A DNA stretch of 64,000 nucleotides from Rhyzopertha dominica (GCA_025024175.1 QCXZ01000001.1:35520942-35584941); one strand, 5' to 3'. Shown: positions 1 through 22,760, numbered from the stretch's first letter. Notes: generated from the sequence alone by a model not told the origin. A program made the numbers and translations.

Positions 1-419
1 CAATCGTTAGGTCGTAATATAGCAGGTATTCTATATAACTGCATTCAGCATGGTGCAGACGGCTTGAAATAACCTATAGTTTTAAACATTTTTATATTTT
101 TTTCATATATATAGTAAGAACGAAAGCGCTTAGGGACTTTTGTGACTTTGTAGATGTCAATTACTTGTTGTATCACATAAAAACAAGATGGCTGTCTCTT
201 TCCTGCTATTAACAGAATTCTACAGTTGCAGTAGCACTGAGAGCCTATTTTCTTTCCCAAGAGCAGCCCCCAAAAAAAGTTTTGAATTTTTTTGCAGATC
301 AGCTTAGTGAAATATATTTATTTTTTCTGCACTTATTAATGAGTATTTTCCAAACTAACTAAACTTGAAAGACAAGACAATTCTGTTTTGGAAAAAACGG
401 ACACATTATAAAATATTAA
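1..419. other. Intergenic, nothing recognised
   Basis: AT-rich sequence without a convincing exon or repeat end. Short reading frames here have no recognisable similarity. Confidence 0.4.
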
Positions 420-656
420 ATCATATTTAACAGATAAAGACTAATTTAACAGTTGAAAGTGAAAGAACTACTTTCAAAATTACAGAATAAAGAAAAATTC
501 GAGAAATGTAATCAGTTTAAAAAAGAATCTCTTGCAATTTATTCAAGATGTTTGGATTACTTAAACAAGTGGATGCAAAACTTTGATGAATTTTCTTGTT
601 TTAAGTTGATCCAGTTAAAACCTGAACAAATGAAATTTGAAAACATTACGGGATAA
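420..656 (+). pseudogene. Possible hAT-like (ZBED5-type) transposase fragment
   Basis: The open frame to the TAA at 654-656 encodes a Lys/Phe-rich peptide containing FKKESLAIYSRCLDYLNKW. This resembles a stretch near the C-terminus of domesticated or transposon hAT-type proteins, where a helix leading into a 'Y..C..YL.KW' motif precedes short acidic segments. There is no ATG at the 5' end, no dimerisation domain follows, and no terminal repeats are visible. It is therefore at most a short relic. A chance open frame in AT-rich DNA is a fair alternative. Confidence 0.3.
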
Positions 657-847
657 AGTAGTAACTAATATAAATTTTGTGATGTCATACTAGTGTATAT
701 ATTCTTAGTAGCTTTCTGCTTCCTCTCACTACGTCTCCCCTCCCCTCGCGGGCGCGCGCCTATGTCCGGAATTCGCCAACCTCTGGTCTGGTCACCCTCT
801 AATCCTGGTGCATCCTAAAATAGCGGATTTCAGTCTACAAGTCACCT

Positions 848-2116
848 GGGGGCTTATTCTTGAAGTCGCACGATGTGAGTGCCGTTCCTACACGATCGTT
901 TTACTCCCATCACACGCTCTTCTCTCGGTGGGCAAAATCCGTATTCTTGAACGGTAAGAGAACGAAGTGGGGGTAGGCGGTACAATTTGCCGTGCACAAC
1001 AGTGTTGCAAGTGTTCAACACATGCGTCAACCAATAAAAGCGCAGAATAAATGTATCGTTTCCCACCCAATTTAAAACAGACGGGACGGTCGCCAAATCT
1101 TTTTAATGGGCAATTCTTATTTTTCAAAGCATCACTTAGCATTTGCGTTTCGCAGTGTCAACCTGAACATGGAAAAAGGCGCGGTGGTTGTATTAATTCA
1201 GAGCAGAAAGAGATTGTTGATAGATGGTGGAGGTCCTAGCACTCCACCCCTTAGTACAAAAATAAACGACACATCAGACATTCGGATATTGGATTTATTA
1301 TCCACAGCAACCGTCGAAGGTTGAGATGACCGTTGCCTTAGATCCATTTCTTGGAAATTTATGTACTGTTGCAATACCTATACTTCCTGTGAATTCAGAA
1401 CATTGCAACTTCATTGACGAATCTGCTGATGCTGCTTTGAAAATATTAGATTCAGTCATCTCCTAATAACTACCAAACCCAAAAAACTTTAAAGCACTCA
1501 GTACATTGAAAAATGAGATAAATATTATAGTATATTACATATATGTCACTACCTATATATTTTACAAATTTGTACTTACTTTAGTATCAACACCCAAAAC
1601 TTAACGTCTTGTGGGCTCTTGAACATATGGAGTTACTACTATACTTATATTAATCAACTCTCTTGTCAAGGGTTTGCTTAATCTAAACATTATTTTCGTC
1701 GGTTAAAGCATGAAAAGGGTTTTCCCGTCTTTAATGCTGAATACTCGTTGTGCGTCAGCCTCTGCCTCAATATCCATAATATAATTCCAAGTTTCAAGAA
1801 GTATTTATGTTTTAAAACTTTATTTTGCACCACAGAAATCACCAACTACGTCCGATAGAACCTTAAATGTTAAGAACAGTCTTGAGCGCGGGATCTAAAA
1901 GTCTATTAAAAATGCGACATAATATGTTATGCGCTTGCGCTTACAGATGTTCTCTCGGTATTCCTACACGAGAACCCAGGAGAACGGCGTTCTCCCAAGT
2001 TTCGTAGGAGCGGATCGCTCTCTCGATTTCGAGAATACGGTCGGGTGAAATTTTAAGAGAACTCCGCCCACTTTCTCTCGACTTTTCTACTCGTCCGACT
2101 TCAAGAATAGGGCCCC
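848..2116. mobile_element. Harbinger/PIF-like element, internally decayed
   Basis: The two ends are inverted copies. The left end (848-) reads GGGGGCTTATTCTTGAAGTC and the right end (to 2116), on the other strand, reads GGGGCCCTATTCTTGAAGTC. Imperfect inverted similarity continues inward, with a shared GTGGG(C/G)GG-type block. The ends are clearly richer in GC than their surroundings. The middle (about 1190-1330, plus strand) encodes a short peptide with a GGGPSTPPLS motif followed by LLSTATVEG, like the region after the Myb/SANT domain in the second ORF of PIF/Harbinger transposons. No DDE transposase is visible, so the copy is non-autonomous. No clean target duplication could be read. Confidence 0.6.
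1190..1468 (+). pseudogene. Myb/SANT-like ORF remnant of a Harbinger element
   Basis: A plus-strand frame carries DGGGPSTPPLS and then ILDLLSTATVEG. This proline-rich pattern followed by a hydrophobic stretch and 'VEG' is common downstream of Myb/SANT-like domains in Harbinger-derived proteins. After the stop at about 1322, another frame continues with PFLGNLCTVAIPILP and closes at about 1466. The remnant lies centrally between the terminal repeats at 848 and 2116, which supports its assignment to that element. Frame changes and missing ends make it a pseudogene. The assignment rests on remembered motif likeness only. Confidence 0.35.
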
Positions 2117-2274
2117 TGGAAAGAAGAGGCTAAGGAAAAGCAGTTTGACTACAGATTTACCAAAGTGTAAGGTAACCATAAATCAGTTCTATATTGTATA
2201 ATTATTTCCTAAAACGGAAGGAAATAGTGTGACCTTAGCAATACTTAATAATAATATAAGGATTGGAATTGCAT

Positions 2275-2945
2275 GGTTCGAACAAAAATGGGGTTGAGGA
2301 GGCGCAGGACACAGAACATACGGAAAGTTGTTATTGAGAAACATGAGATAAGATCACCTCGCATTCGGAATTTAGAAAAAAAGTCGATGCTTTCGTAGTC
2401 AAAACGTGCTGATTGTCTGCACAGTGAACATACTTCCCCGGAAAAGTAGACAGACGATTCAACGAAAGATTATTTCAGGATATCTCAAAAGGACAGCGAC
2501 TTATTATGTATGTGGGAAAACGGATTTTAACGTGGATGCCTCTTAATATCTAAATCACGCACTAAAGCCGTGACTATTACAGAGATGAATTCAGAGAATT
2601 ATGGAAGATGGCCGGAGAATAAGTTAATATAAATTCTAAGGTGATATGGTTAAACGGCTTAATGACATCTAAATACTTTAAAACTTCAAATCATAAAACA
2701 CTACAAGATAATACATTACCTATAAATACGACTTTATTACAAAATCAAGGGCATGCAGTTTTACCGCCCTATCATCCGGATTCAAACCCCTTTGAGTTAA
2801 TGTTAAAAAGAATGTTACCACAACCAATACAACACTTGGTTAGAAATTAGCCTAAAATAAATTCAGCCAGATTACAGCTGAGGACTGGAAGAAACGCTGT
2901 GATTACGTAAAGAAAATTGAAGAAAAATATCTGGAGCATGAAGTA
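2275..2945 (+). pseudogene. IS630/Tc1-type (DDE_3) transposase pseudogene
   Basis: Several plus-strand frames together read like an insect DDE_3 transposase. The middle part has PPYHPDSNPFELM at about 2766-2805, which corresponds to the conserved 'PPYH.DLNPIE' block after the second catalytic aspartate. The C-terminal part, in another frame at about 2870-2940, has ITAEDWKKRCDYVKKIEEKY, which matches the usual tail of this family. The upstream part from about 2275 begins with MVRTKMGLRRRRT but is broken by stops. At least two frameshifts separate the parts, so the gene is dead. No terminal repeats were found. Confidence 0.6.
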
Positions 2946-3222
2946 TTTTAACGCAAAAACTGCGAGTCTTATCCCCACCGCTCGCCGTATTTCGTATGTG
3001 CTGCTGTAGTTTTAGCGGACAGATTAAAAAACATGTGTCAGTACTTGTACTCATATAAGTTAACAATGAAATATTCAACTTTTGCAACAGTGTAATAATT
3101 TCTGAACTGCATTAGTAGCAACCCAACTAGCATCACACTTTTGTGTTCACCAGAAAATCCTCACAATATTATTCGTATTATCAGTATTATTCAGCATGTA
3201 GACTGTAGATACATACTCGTAA

Positions 3223-13749
<10,527 letters not shown>

Positions 13750-14370
13750 GATGACGAAGATCTGAAACACAAACAAGAATTACTCCATCTTCCATCATAT
13801 ATTAACGAGTTATGGTAGGGATTGGAAACGCACGTCTAAAGACCCTCCTTCCCGCACATATTAACTTGTTAACCAAGTAAGAAGGTTCACATGAAATGTT
13901 GGTAAGTTTGTTGAAAAATGTTTTCTTTATACAGGTGATATGTTTTTTTAACCAAATCTAAGATGGCGCCATAGTCGCTATACTAACTCAAAATTTTTAA
14001 ATAGCAATGAATCATGTGCATCATGGGCAAACAGCCTTATGATTGAAAAGTGCCAAGCTTTGTGTTTCTTTTTGTGCTTTTTTAAGATATTATATTAGTG
14101 TTTTTTTTTAACAAAAATGCCTGTTACGCGTCTTGTGCTTGGCTGTGGAAGTCGAAATCACAAAGATGACGTAATAAAGTTTTATTCAGTTGTTGCTGTT
14201 AAAAACACAAATTTGTCACGGACAAAAACGAATTATCGAAGAGGCGTAGGGTCCTATAAATTACTGCAATTAAGAGAGAGACGATAAGGCACTATCAAAA
14301 AGTGTTTGCCCGGCAAACACTTTATCCTTTTAAACAGACGAGCGGTGCTTGAAATCATGTATGAGCTAAA
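13750..14370. other. 5' region of the calcyphosin-like gene
   Basis: This should hold the 5' UTR exon or exons and promoter of the minus-strand calcyphosin-like gene. An acceptor-like TTTCAG just above 13762 suggests at least one upstream non-coding exon, but no donor or promoter element can be assigned with confidence. Confidence 0.35.
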
Positions 14371-15200
14371 TTGAAACTGCGCACGGGGGTATTTGGATCT
14401 GTCAGAGAAATATAGTGGGGAGAACACGCATAGGCCTACTGCGCATCCCAATTCAGCTGGGACACTGTAATGGTCGCCATATTGTCCACAGAAACGTCAA
14501 AAATTAGACGGTGTTGTCAAATGGCAGTACTTTTTTCTGAATTTAAAAGAACTTTATGTACACCTATAAAAATGAAAAATTTATGTAAACTTATTTTGCA
14601 TTGTTAATGGTACTAGATATTATTTAAAAATATATAATTATAACAAATAATTACTGCAAAAAAATTTATTATGGATTATAATATGTACTTATGCAAGGAG
14701 ACATCTTGCGACTTCGAACGTTTATTCGATGTACACTTTTTACTTATACAACTCACAACTAAAATTAATGAAACTACAAAATCACAATCACAATAGCTAA
14801 TGCCACGGGCCACGCAATGTAAACAAAACAATGCTACGAGCATAGAATAACATGTGGCAACGCCGGTCTGGGAGCTTTGTTTATGTGCTGTGTAACTGAT
14901 GACAGATGCTTGACGACAGACATTCTGCGCATTAAATTAGTGATTTAATTGATATTTATAGAACATTCCAAGAATAAGTCAAACTGATTTTAGTATTTCA
15001 ACACTGCTACATCAAATTGGTTTACATTTACCCTATTTTTAATTGAAACTGTTGCACAAGATGTCATTATTTAAAGTAAGCGCCAAAAGTTTGACGTTCT
15101 CGTGGACAATATGGCAGCCCCCTTGTTTACTAGCATTCGCGCAGATCCATGAGCGTTCTCCCCACTCTAGTTCTCTGGGATCTGCGCACAAGGGAATTTC
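14371..15200. mobile_element. Foldback non-autonomous element
   Basis: The left arm at about 14371-14560 and right arm at about 15070-15200 are inverted copies. Shared blocks are TGGGGAGAACACGCAT against ATGAGCGTTCTCCCCA, and GCCATATTGTCCACAGAAAC against TCGTGGACAATATGGC. The intervening 500 bp is AT-rich with no recognisable coding capacity. No transposase or clear target duplication is visible. Confidence 0.65.
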
Positions 15201-15940
15201 ATAAATGAAAGTACACATGGTTGTCAGAACTCAGAACCGGCTGGAGGGCTGGATAATCTTACATACAACGTCGCTAATGGCCGCCACCAACAGTTAAAAA
15301 TGTCGCCAATTGCAAACACGCGTTGGCCAATTCTATATCCGTAAAAGTGCAATATACTTGCAATCCAACAATTTTCCTTGGCAAAATATATGTGATCTGC
15401 TTATATCTCACTTCACACAGTGAACCTCATTGTACTTTTGGTGTTATTATTAGTAATCAAATAGTCTACCGTTTCAAGTTTCAAAGTGACTCAGAAAGTC
15501 TTAAAACGGCATGGTTTCGTATCATTGCGTTGGTATTCGCTGATGAGGAGTCCGATCCAGAAATCGCAACGGATGATCAACACATACATACATATTTGTC
15601 ACTTTGATATTTAAGATCGAATTAAACCCGGACAAGCGGTAAGCGGTTTCTATTGATGGGTACTTTCATCCCAGTTTATTTTCTAAAAACGTGAAATTTC
15701 TCCACTGACCGAAATTGAATTTTTTGATTGGTTTTTAGAAACGTCAAAAATAATCAACGAATCAAAACACTATTGTAGGGGTAATTTTGACCAGAGCAAA
15801 TTCTCGCTGAAATAATTTAAGGTAGGTTTTCCTTGGCAACAAAAATTGTTGACCTGACGTGTCTGTCATCAAACTTACTAAAATGAGTGGAACAAGATTT
15901 AATACGTCTTCACTAGATGAATAATATTGAAACAGTGTTT
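15201..15940. other. Intergenic; one unassigned open frame
   Basis: A 94-codon plus-strand frame ends at 15607 but has no ATG at its head, no recognisable family and no splice context. I treat it as probably fortuitous. Nothing else is recognisable here. Confidence 0.35.
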
Positions 15941-16088
15941 CTATCGAATACTACACAAGAGTGAGAACAAATTAGAAAATAATTTTCCAGAACTTTTATT
16001 TTCGAACTATTGCCGTTGCCACAACAGTTCTCGAAGTTCTATCGAATTATTTTCAATTTATACTCACTCTCTTGTGATATTATAACTG
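15941..16088 (+). mobile_element. Short hairpin MITE (CACAAGAG family), copy 1
   Basis: A 148-bp element runs from CTATCGAATACTACACAAGA to TCTCTTGTGATATTATAACTG and carries inverted, gapped arms built around CACTC and TTCTCGAA motifs. A second copy lies at 40028-40185 in the opposite orientation, colinear over its whole length with about 80% identity by eye. That defines it as a dispersed miniature element. It has no coding capacity. Confidence 0.7.
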
Positions 16089-16879
16089 AATAAATAAATG
16101 TACATTGTAATTGCAAGCATACAAATAAACAGAATAGGCGAGGTGATGATGTTTGAAAAATGTCAAGGGTGACCAATAGAGACCCAGGGATACATGATCA
16201 CCGAGCTATTATACCATCATCTGTTTTATTCCTCAATGGTACCTTTCAGAACCTCTTTTCTAACAAGGCAAAATGAGGGCTGGGAAAAATTAATAATTAT
16301 AATTAATTGGTCATTGGTTTTTTAAGTAACCATCCAGCTAAGCGTACGCTTTCCGAATAGGCGATTATTTAAAAAGAGACTATCGGTTAGAAATAGAGTA
16401 TGATCTTATTAGTCACTGTTGTACAAAAAAAAATGTTCATTAATCTCGGGAACGTTTACTACTTTTGTTTATATGAGGGTTGTCCTTTAAATTCTGCATA
16501 TAGAGGCAAAAATAAAGAGTATGTATTTAGTATTTTTGGAAGTGTGCTCTTTGAAAGTTAATACATTTTAACATTAGTTGTTAATGCAGTTATTCCACTG
16601 TTCGGATGAAACTGCTAATGCAGCTACTTTATATGATTCGACTGCGTCTTCTGGTTAGAGTTTCAATTACCCGCGTGTATGAAGCGTGACAACGCGAGTA
16701 AAAAAGCGGGGGTTTCAACGGTAATATCACAAAATCTTGCTAAATAGTTATTTACAAGCTCATCAATTTTTCGAGAGTGCTCGACTGTCAATGTGACGAG
16801 ATCAATTGACATTAATAATTTGTCTAAAATTATGAATGCTAATTAGGTCGAGCAATACAACCGAAAAAATTGAGTCAAT
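16089..16879. other. Intergenic, nothing recognised
   Basis: AT-rich, with no exon or repeat boundary I can support. Part of it probably belongs to the mariner-like element whose transposase remnant follows. Confidence 0.4.
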
Positions 16880-17468
16880 GTAAATAGTCGCTAATTTATG
16901 TGTGGACTTGTATCATCCAATATGGATTTGTGTCCGACCAATATCTGCAATTATGTCTATTCACATTACCATTGAGGCAAAAAGGCGCTTCATCAGAAAA
17001 CATAATACATTTCAAAATGTTTCTATCTTCATTCTTCATCTATCATGTTCTTAGCAGTTTCGCAAAATTTTATCCTACGATAGACATCATCTTCGCTCAG
17101 TTCTTGTACTAAGCGAATTTTATATGGATGAAACTTCCCTTTTTTCAAAATTTTGTGAACAGATCTTCTGCTAATATGGTGAATGAGAGCACGCTGTTGT
17201 ACGGAACACTTGGGATTCTCTTGCACATCTAAAAGGACATTCAAGCTACTTTCCTCACTCTTAGCAACCTTCGGACGTTCTGGTTTTAAACGATTTTTGA
17301 CCGCCGGTAACAAAACGTTGCAATGTTTTAATAACTGTTGATCTGGCAATTGGTTCACGATTTTTATGAATTGCATTATAGAAGATGAAACTTCCGAATA
17401 ACTTCGCCTTCTATCTCCATAACCCATCATCAAAATTTGATTCGATCATGTTCAGTTAACTGAGGCAT
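16880..17468 (-). pseudogene. Mariner-like (DUF4817-type) transposase, broken
   Basis: The minus strand starts at MPQLTEHDRIKF (ATG at 17468), shifts frame, and then runs through a helix-turn-helix region with MGYGDRRRSYSEV, VLLDVQENPKCSVQQRAL and KILKKGKFHPYKIRLVQEL. It ends at a stop near 17029. In another frame down to about 16880 it continues with MFSDEAPFCLNGNVNRHN, which holds the first catalytic aspartate (SDEA). This is the N-terminal two thirds of a Tc1/mariner-superfamily transposase common in insect genomes. The remaining catalytic block is missing and at least two frameshifts are present, so it is inactive. Confidence 0.8.
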
Positions 17469-19487
17469 TGCGATTGCATATAACAAAGTGAACGAAAATT
17501 ATCACGTCACGAGGAAAATGGAGACACCTGGAGTTTTTGTTCTTACTTAGCGATAACGAATATGGTTCTTACTCCGAAGTTTTTTGCAAGACTCAAATTT
17601 GTTATCACACTTTTCTCAACTCACAAGCAATAAATTGTACAAGTGTGATACATTTTTGAAATCAGAAAAAATATTTTCAATTATGTGCCTTTTCACCTTT
17701 CAATTTAAAAAAAATGCAACTTGCACCCATATCTCGGAAACGAGAGCTGACACGGAGTTGAAAACAATCCAAAAAATGCATTTTAATTACCCATAGGCCC
17801 ATACACAATTTTAGAAAAATCGGTCAAACAGACCCTCTATATTATTACCTTCGTATTGATTTTGTCACGACAAAAAATAATTAAATACCGTACCTTCTAC
17901 AAGCCCTTTATCTTGTATGCATTAATCGATTGTGTCTTGTGTCATTTCTAAAATGGCTAAGGGTGTGGCCGTTGATGTCTGATCGCACTCTGATGTAACG
18001 GTTAGATAATAATACGAGTACTATTATAGTGAAACCGTCACAGATGAACTGTTAGCTACGCCTTGCAGTCAACAATTAGGTATCAATAGATCATGGTATA
18101 AAAGAAACGCTACTGTTAATCTAGAACGTATCAAAATAAAAACGATGTATAAAATTTGCAGCGCAGTATACGCTAGACCATTATTGCTCGAGAAATAATT
18201 ATATTTGTAACAACTTCTCAGAAGGAGGGACAAGTTCAACTACAAAATGAAGAAGAAAAAAGTTGATATCTTCGTCCGTTTTGCTCAACTAGATTTATTG
18301 CTATGAATTCGATTCCTACAAATTATTCTAGTCAAGCTAAAGCAAAATCAAGCGACTACCTATCTCATTTGGAATGCTAAATTCGACATTTTTGTTATAT
18401 CGATATATATGTACTTGTTAAAATTTTTGGCCAAGTGGATGCAACAGATACCCTCATTCAGACAAAAATCCTCGTCACTTCAAAAAGGGTTTGCTTTTAA
18501 TGCCCCTATAAAGACCATGATGAAATCATTTAGAGAGCAAATTTTTTTTAGAATTATACGGGGAAATTAACAGAAAATCCGTTTCATTTAAACTAGACTT
18601 GCCAGCGCCTTGTTTTGCGGCGACTAGATGATGGTTTAAAAGGGTACATATTTCACAATATTACAGACTACTATAGGCAACTAAAGTCATCGATCATGTA
18701 TCAAATTTAACTTCTAGAACTAATTCCTCCGCAACAAAATTTGTTCGGATCGCAAAACGATTATGATTAGTAAATCTACTGACGAAGACAACCTGCACCC
18801 GCTAGATTTTTATATAGACGACATCCACAGGTTTTATAGATTTTACGAGCTTAAAAGAAAGTTCTGATTTTGATGAAGCGGTGAACTTTATTAAAAATTA
18901 TAAATTAAGAGTTCTGCAAACTGAGTCGGATTAATATATTAACTGTATACCCGTTTCAACATGTGCTACTATAGAATATAGATCCTTCTCGAATTTACTG
19001 TGTGCAATAAGCTACACGAGATCAGCAACTTCTCAAACTCGGTAATATAGCAATATTGTATGGCCATCGTGAAAAATATCGTTTAATATCTGCATCGAGG
19101 AAATAGCGGGTGAGTTTATCTATGCTAACCATATCCGACAACAAACATTCGCATTTAAAAAAGTAATACTGTGCGAAATATAAACCATTCCCTTCTTCCT
19201 TATTTTCTGTTAATTACAAGCTTGGAGCTAACTCTCCGGATATACATCTGCCTGCAAGCATAATCCTTGGAACCCACAAAGTTTTACAAAAGTCAAAGTA
19301 ATACAAAAGTATTGCTCAAATAAGAGGTGTTAAGGAAGGCGTAAAATGCAATTTTAAATGTCATTGATCATCGAGTTGTAAAAATAACTAAACCTATTTT
19401 CTTGAAAAACCCAAACAATTATTACAAAACTGAATTTTATTTTGCGTTAAAAACTTTTTATTTTATATTTAGAGTTTCTTTTTTTGT
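17469..19487. other. Intergenic, no assignable feature
   Basis: The region includes the phrase ATATCTCGGAAACGAGAGCT near 17730, which often lies in transposon-derived DNA. Short frames such as one near 18780 (DNLHPLDFYIDDIHRFYRFY) have no family I can name. Confidence 0.35.
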
Positions 19488-19513
19488 TCAGCACCAACAT
19501 TTCTGAGCTTTGA

Positions 19514-20178
19514 GGAGTTCTGTTTGGGCGCTGATCGGAGACAGACGTGTATTCGAACGGCTCTGAGCTTTACCACAGCTTTACTACAATTGTTTGCGAT
19601 TAATAAACTGAACTGTACAATTAGTGAGTGTTGCACGGTTATATGGCGAGGACAAGTGCTTAGCGTGGTTCATGCCCACCTGAGCACGTATATAATATAC
19701 CTGGACCACATGTGGGAACTAAAATAATTTTGAGTCAAAATTTTGTTTGAACTTGTGTCCTGCAAATTTTGAGTTTCTTCGTCTTTGACAAAGATTACAG
19801 GTGTAATCAAAACGTTGACTAATACTTTTTTGTCAGTGTTTTCAAGAGACAGCGATCGTTCCGAGAAAATATTATCTTATAGAGAGCATAATTCAGAAGT
19901 CTGAGAAGAACGAAGAATAATAGGTAGAAATGATAAGGAACAAGATTTAATCGAGCTACTCTAACGTGGAACAATGATGTCAACAGCACCAAAAAACATT
20001 CAAAGAAAATTAATGTACCTATATAACCTTCCCATTCCAGTACTTATATTTCCTTAACATGCGCTAAGCAGTCGCACTACTAGCAATCATCATATACCTC
20101 TCCAACCCAGCATAGACGGCCGGCCCGGCGATATATCCGAGAGTGGCAGAAATGCTGACCATGCGCTGGTTCAATCAA
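19514..20178 (+). mobile_element. 665-bp insertion flanked by a 26-bp direct repeat
   Basis: TCAGCACCAACATTTCTGAG continuing CTTTGA occurs exactly at 19488-19513 and again at 20179-20204, framing 665 bp. The insert ends in TCAATCAA, a short tandem tail, and holds a GC-rich block (GACGGCCGGCCCGGCGATAT) near its 3' end. An exact long duplication plus a short-repeat tail is what target-primed retrotransposition of an RTE- or SINE-like element leaves. No coding frame or convincing pol III promoter was found inside. Confidence 0.6.
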
Positions 20179-20204
20179 TCAGCACCAACATTTCTGAGCT
20201 TTGA

Positions 20205-21989
20205 ATACAAAACTATGTTCAACATTTGCTTGGAGACTTTTTTTGTAGAAAATTTAAGTGCCATCGAGTAGATAAAGGCTATAAGTTAGTTAATTAGCTT
20301 TATTTTAGTTGCGACTTCGTCGTTTAACATAAACGCACTTTTATCAAAAAAAAAAAACAAATGTAAAGTAACATCTGCGTCATTACTCAAACAGTCAGTA
20401 GAATTTTTGAAAAACTACGAACCGAATAGTTTTACACTCTACTCGGTTCGTCGTTGTTTAATTCTTAGGTAATTTTTATTTTGTTCCGATGAACGCTACT
20501 TTTTGAGACTCCAGAATTCTAAGAAATTTTTCTCGCAGATTGTCTGTTCATTAAAAGATGATCAAGAGGCGCCACTTCGACAGCGGCATCTTGGATAGAA
20601 CTGTCATGTTTTTGTTTGTAACATAGCCCGTTTCCTCAAATTTCGCAACTAAACTATAAAACCCCAAAATATAGGTAATATTGGAAAATAACAATAAAAA
20701 CTAAATAAAAAGTATATCTATCCTTAATTAAGATGTGCCTTGGGTTTTTTTGGTAATTAGCTGTATTTTCGATTTAAAAAATGGTTGTATCCGTTTTTGA
20801 TCGAAGAGGTGATCTCTACAAATTTATGTCTGTCATTTTCCCATACTTTGCTTATTTAGCGTAACTAATACATAATTTTAAAAAAACTGAAGTTGAAGGC
20901 CAATATGTCAATCTTCGTGACATAAAACGTTTTCTTTGTGGAAATAATTACTATGAAGTATAAAAAAACAGGATTAAATAGGAAATACATTAGGACAAGA
21001 AGTTATCGAATTCAACGCAGGATTTGTTCCTCGGGTTCTACACTTCAGAAGTTATACCTACTAAGCCATTTGAAGGGCGCAAACCCATGGACTGTTACTT
21101 TGTACTAGAGGCGAATTTTTTGTATAATTTCAAAAGTTTGCTATTGTTTGCACAAACGTTTTATTTTTTCCTTCAATTCTGGATATTACGGTCATAATGA
21201 CAGTTTTTATACATTAACTGGGAAGTCCTTTTGCCCATATAAACTATTTCCTATTTTGCATTAACAAGTCTTTTATATACCCTCGTTTCCGAAAATGAAT
21301 AAAAGAGCACTTACGCAGCCACCCAGAACATTGTCAATATTTGTAATCTAGCTAAGTTTTAAAAAACTGCAAATAACAGCTTGAAAAAATTAATAATAGG
21401 TATATATCTTGGCTTCTGCAACATCGATTAAGTACGATAATGTATAACTATCTTAAATAGCGTATATTAGAGTAGGATGTAATTAGAAACCACCTAAATA
21501 TTATTATTTATTTTACATAGAAGTAGTACTTTAATACTGGAACTAGGTAATTATCAAGATCAGACAAGAGCTCACTAAGTACTATAATAATAAATTAATT
21601 TATTATTAGGATCAGTAAATATTGTAAAAGCTTATTTAAATTGTAACATCTTGTGTTGCATTAGAAATTACCAACAGCAACAATATTTTAGTAGGTCTTC
21701 ACCCTTTCTACAACGCAAATAAGTGGAAGAAGTCAATTTTCTTGCTCGAAATGACATTCAAGTCACCGTTCCTTTACGATCTAGACCAATCTCAAGTTCA
21801 GGAAGCATCTATAGCTAACACCATATTTCTTTTTTCGTGCTTGAATAATAGAACCATGTCAGTTTCACCACGGTGATGACCTCCAATATTTTGTCGTAGT
21901 AAACCAATATGGCGTCTTCTAGCTGTAGATGCCTACTACGTACTACGTACTTAATTTGATGTAGTTAATTACATAAAAAGTTAAATTCC
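20205..21989. other. Intergenic, nothing recognised
   Basis: AT-rich sequence with a small hairpin at about 20417-20452 (CGAACCGAATAG against CTACTCGGTTCG). No exon or transposon terminus is supported. Confidence 0.4.
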
Positions 21990-22192
21990 CGCGTAAAACA
22001 CAGCCCCTAGCGGTTACGTAGTTGTGTGAGATCATTAATTTGTCGTATGTCTTTGCTCCCGAGTTCAATACTTAACAGCAATTCTACACTCCACTTTGAG
22101 TCAAGCTTTTGCTCCCGAGTTTGTTACTCAACACCAACCCCACTCTACACTTCCACCTTCACATCGGTATCTTTAATCGGTAATGTTAGATT

Positions 22193-22425
22193 TAGTTATT
22201 GGTAAAATTGTAATCTGTGATCGGTAATAAAGTAATTTGTAGCCGGTAATATAGGAATCTGTAATACAGGAATCTATGATCGGTAATATAGGATTCTGTA
22301 ATATAGGAATCTGTGATCGGCAATATAGGAATCTGTAATACAGGAATCTGTGATCGGTAATAAAGGAATTTGTAGCCGGTAATATAGGAATCTATGTGGT
22401 CGGTAATATAGGAATCTGTAATTGG
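22193..22425. repeat. Minisatellite, unit about 36 bp (GATCGGTAATATAGGAATCT)
   Basis: The motif (A/G)ATCGGTAATATAGGAATCTG and its partner TGTAATACAGGAATCT alternate about six to seven times with few changes (TAATAAAG and TAGCCGG variants). The long minus-strand frame over it, rich in YYR/SYITD, is a translation of this repeat and not a gene. Confidence 0.85.
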
Positions 22426-22760
22426 ACGCGGCGTTGCCGGATTGTGCACTTTTAAAGATTTTTGGGGTAACAGACCGGTGAATCCCAGACTGCGATTTTT
22501 CACGAGTGGTGCGATTTTTCGCGGGTGACCGAACAGATCAGTCGCTTTAATACGCGGTGTTTCCGGATTGTGCACTTTTTACGATTTTTTTTTTGAGGAA
22601 ATCGATGGGTAAATCCGGGCATGGCGGTTTCTGGGTTTCCCCAGAAATTTTCGAAATCGGTGTTGCCGGTTTGTGCATTTTTGACGATTTTTTGGGAAAA
22701 TCGACGGGTGAATCCCGGCATGGCGGTTTCGGGACTTACCCGAAAATTTTGAACGCGGTC
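22426..22760. repeat. Tandem repeat, unit about 110-120 bp
   Basis: About three degenerate units share GTTGCCGGATTGTGCA(C/T)TTTT, then GATTTTTT with GGGAAAATCGA(C/T)GGGT, then AATCCCGGCATGGCGGTTTC. They start near 22428, 22553 and 22660. Frames on both strands here repeat themselves (HARIYPS / HAGIHPS), which fits tandem duplication rather than a gene. Confidence 0.75.

Noticed and set aside
854..1142. Overlapping minus-strand frames across the GC-rich block
   Set aside because: They lie over the terminal repeat of the Harbinger-like element and match no family.
15323..15607. 94-codon plus-strand frame
   Set aside because: No ATG at its start, no recognised family and no splice context; likely chance.
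22193..22425. Regularly spaced repeat resembling a CRISPR array
   Set aside because: The units are contiguous minisatellite copies without unique spacers, in a eukaryotic context.
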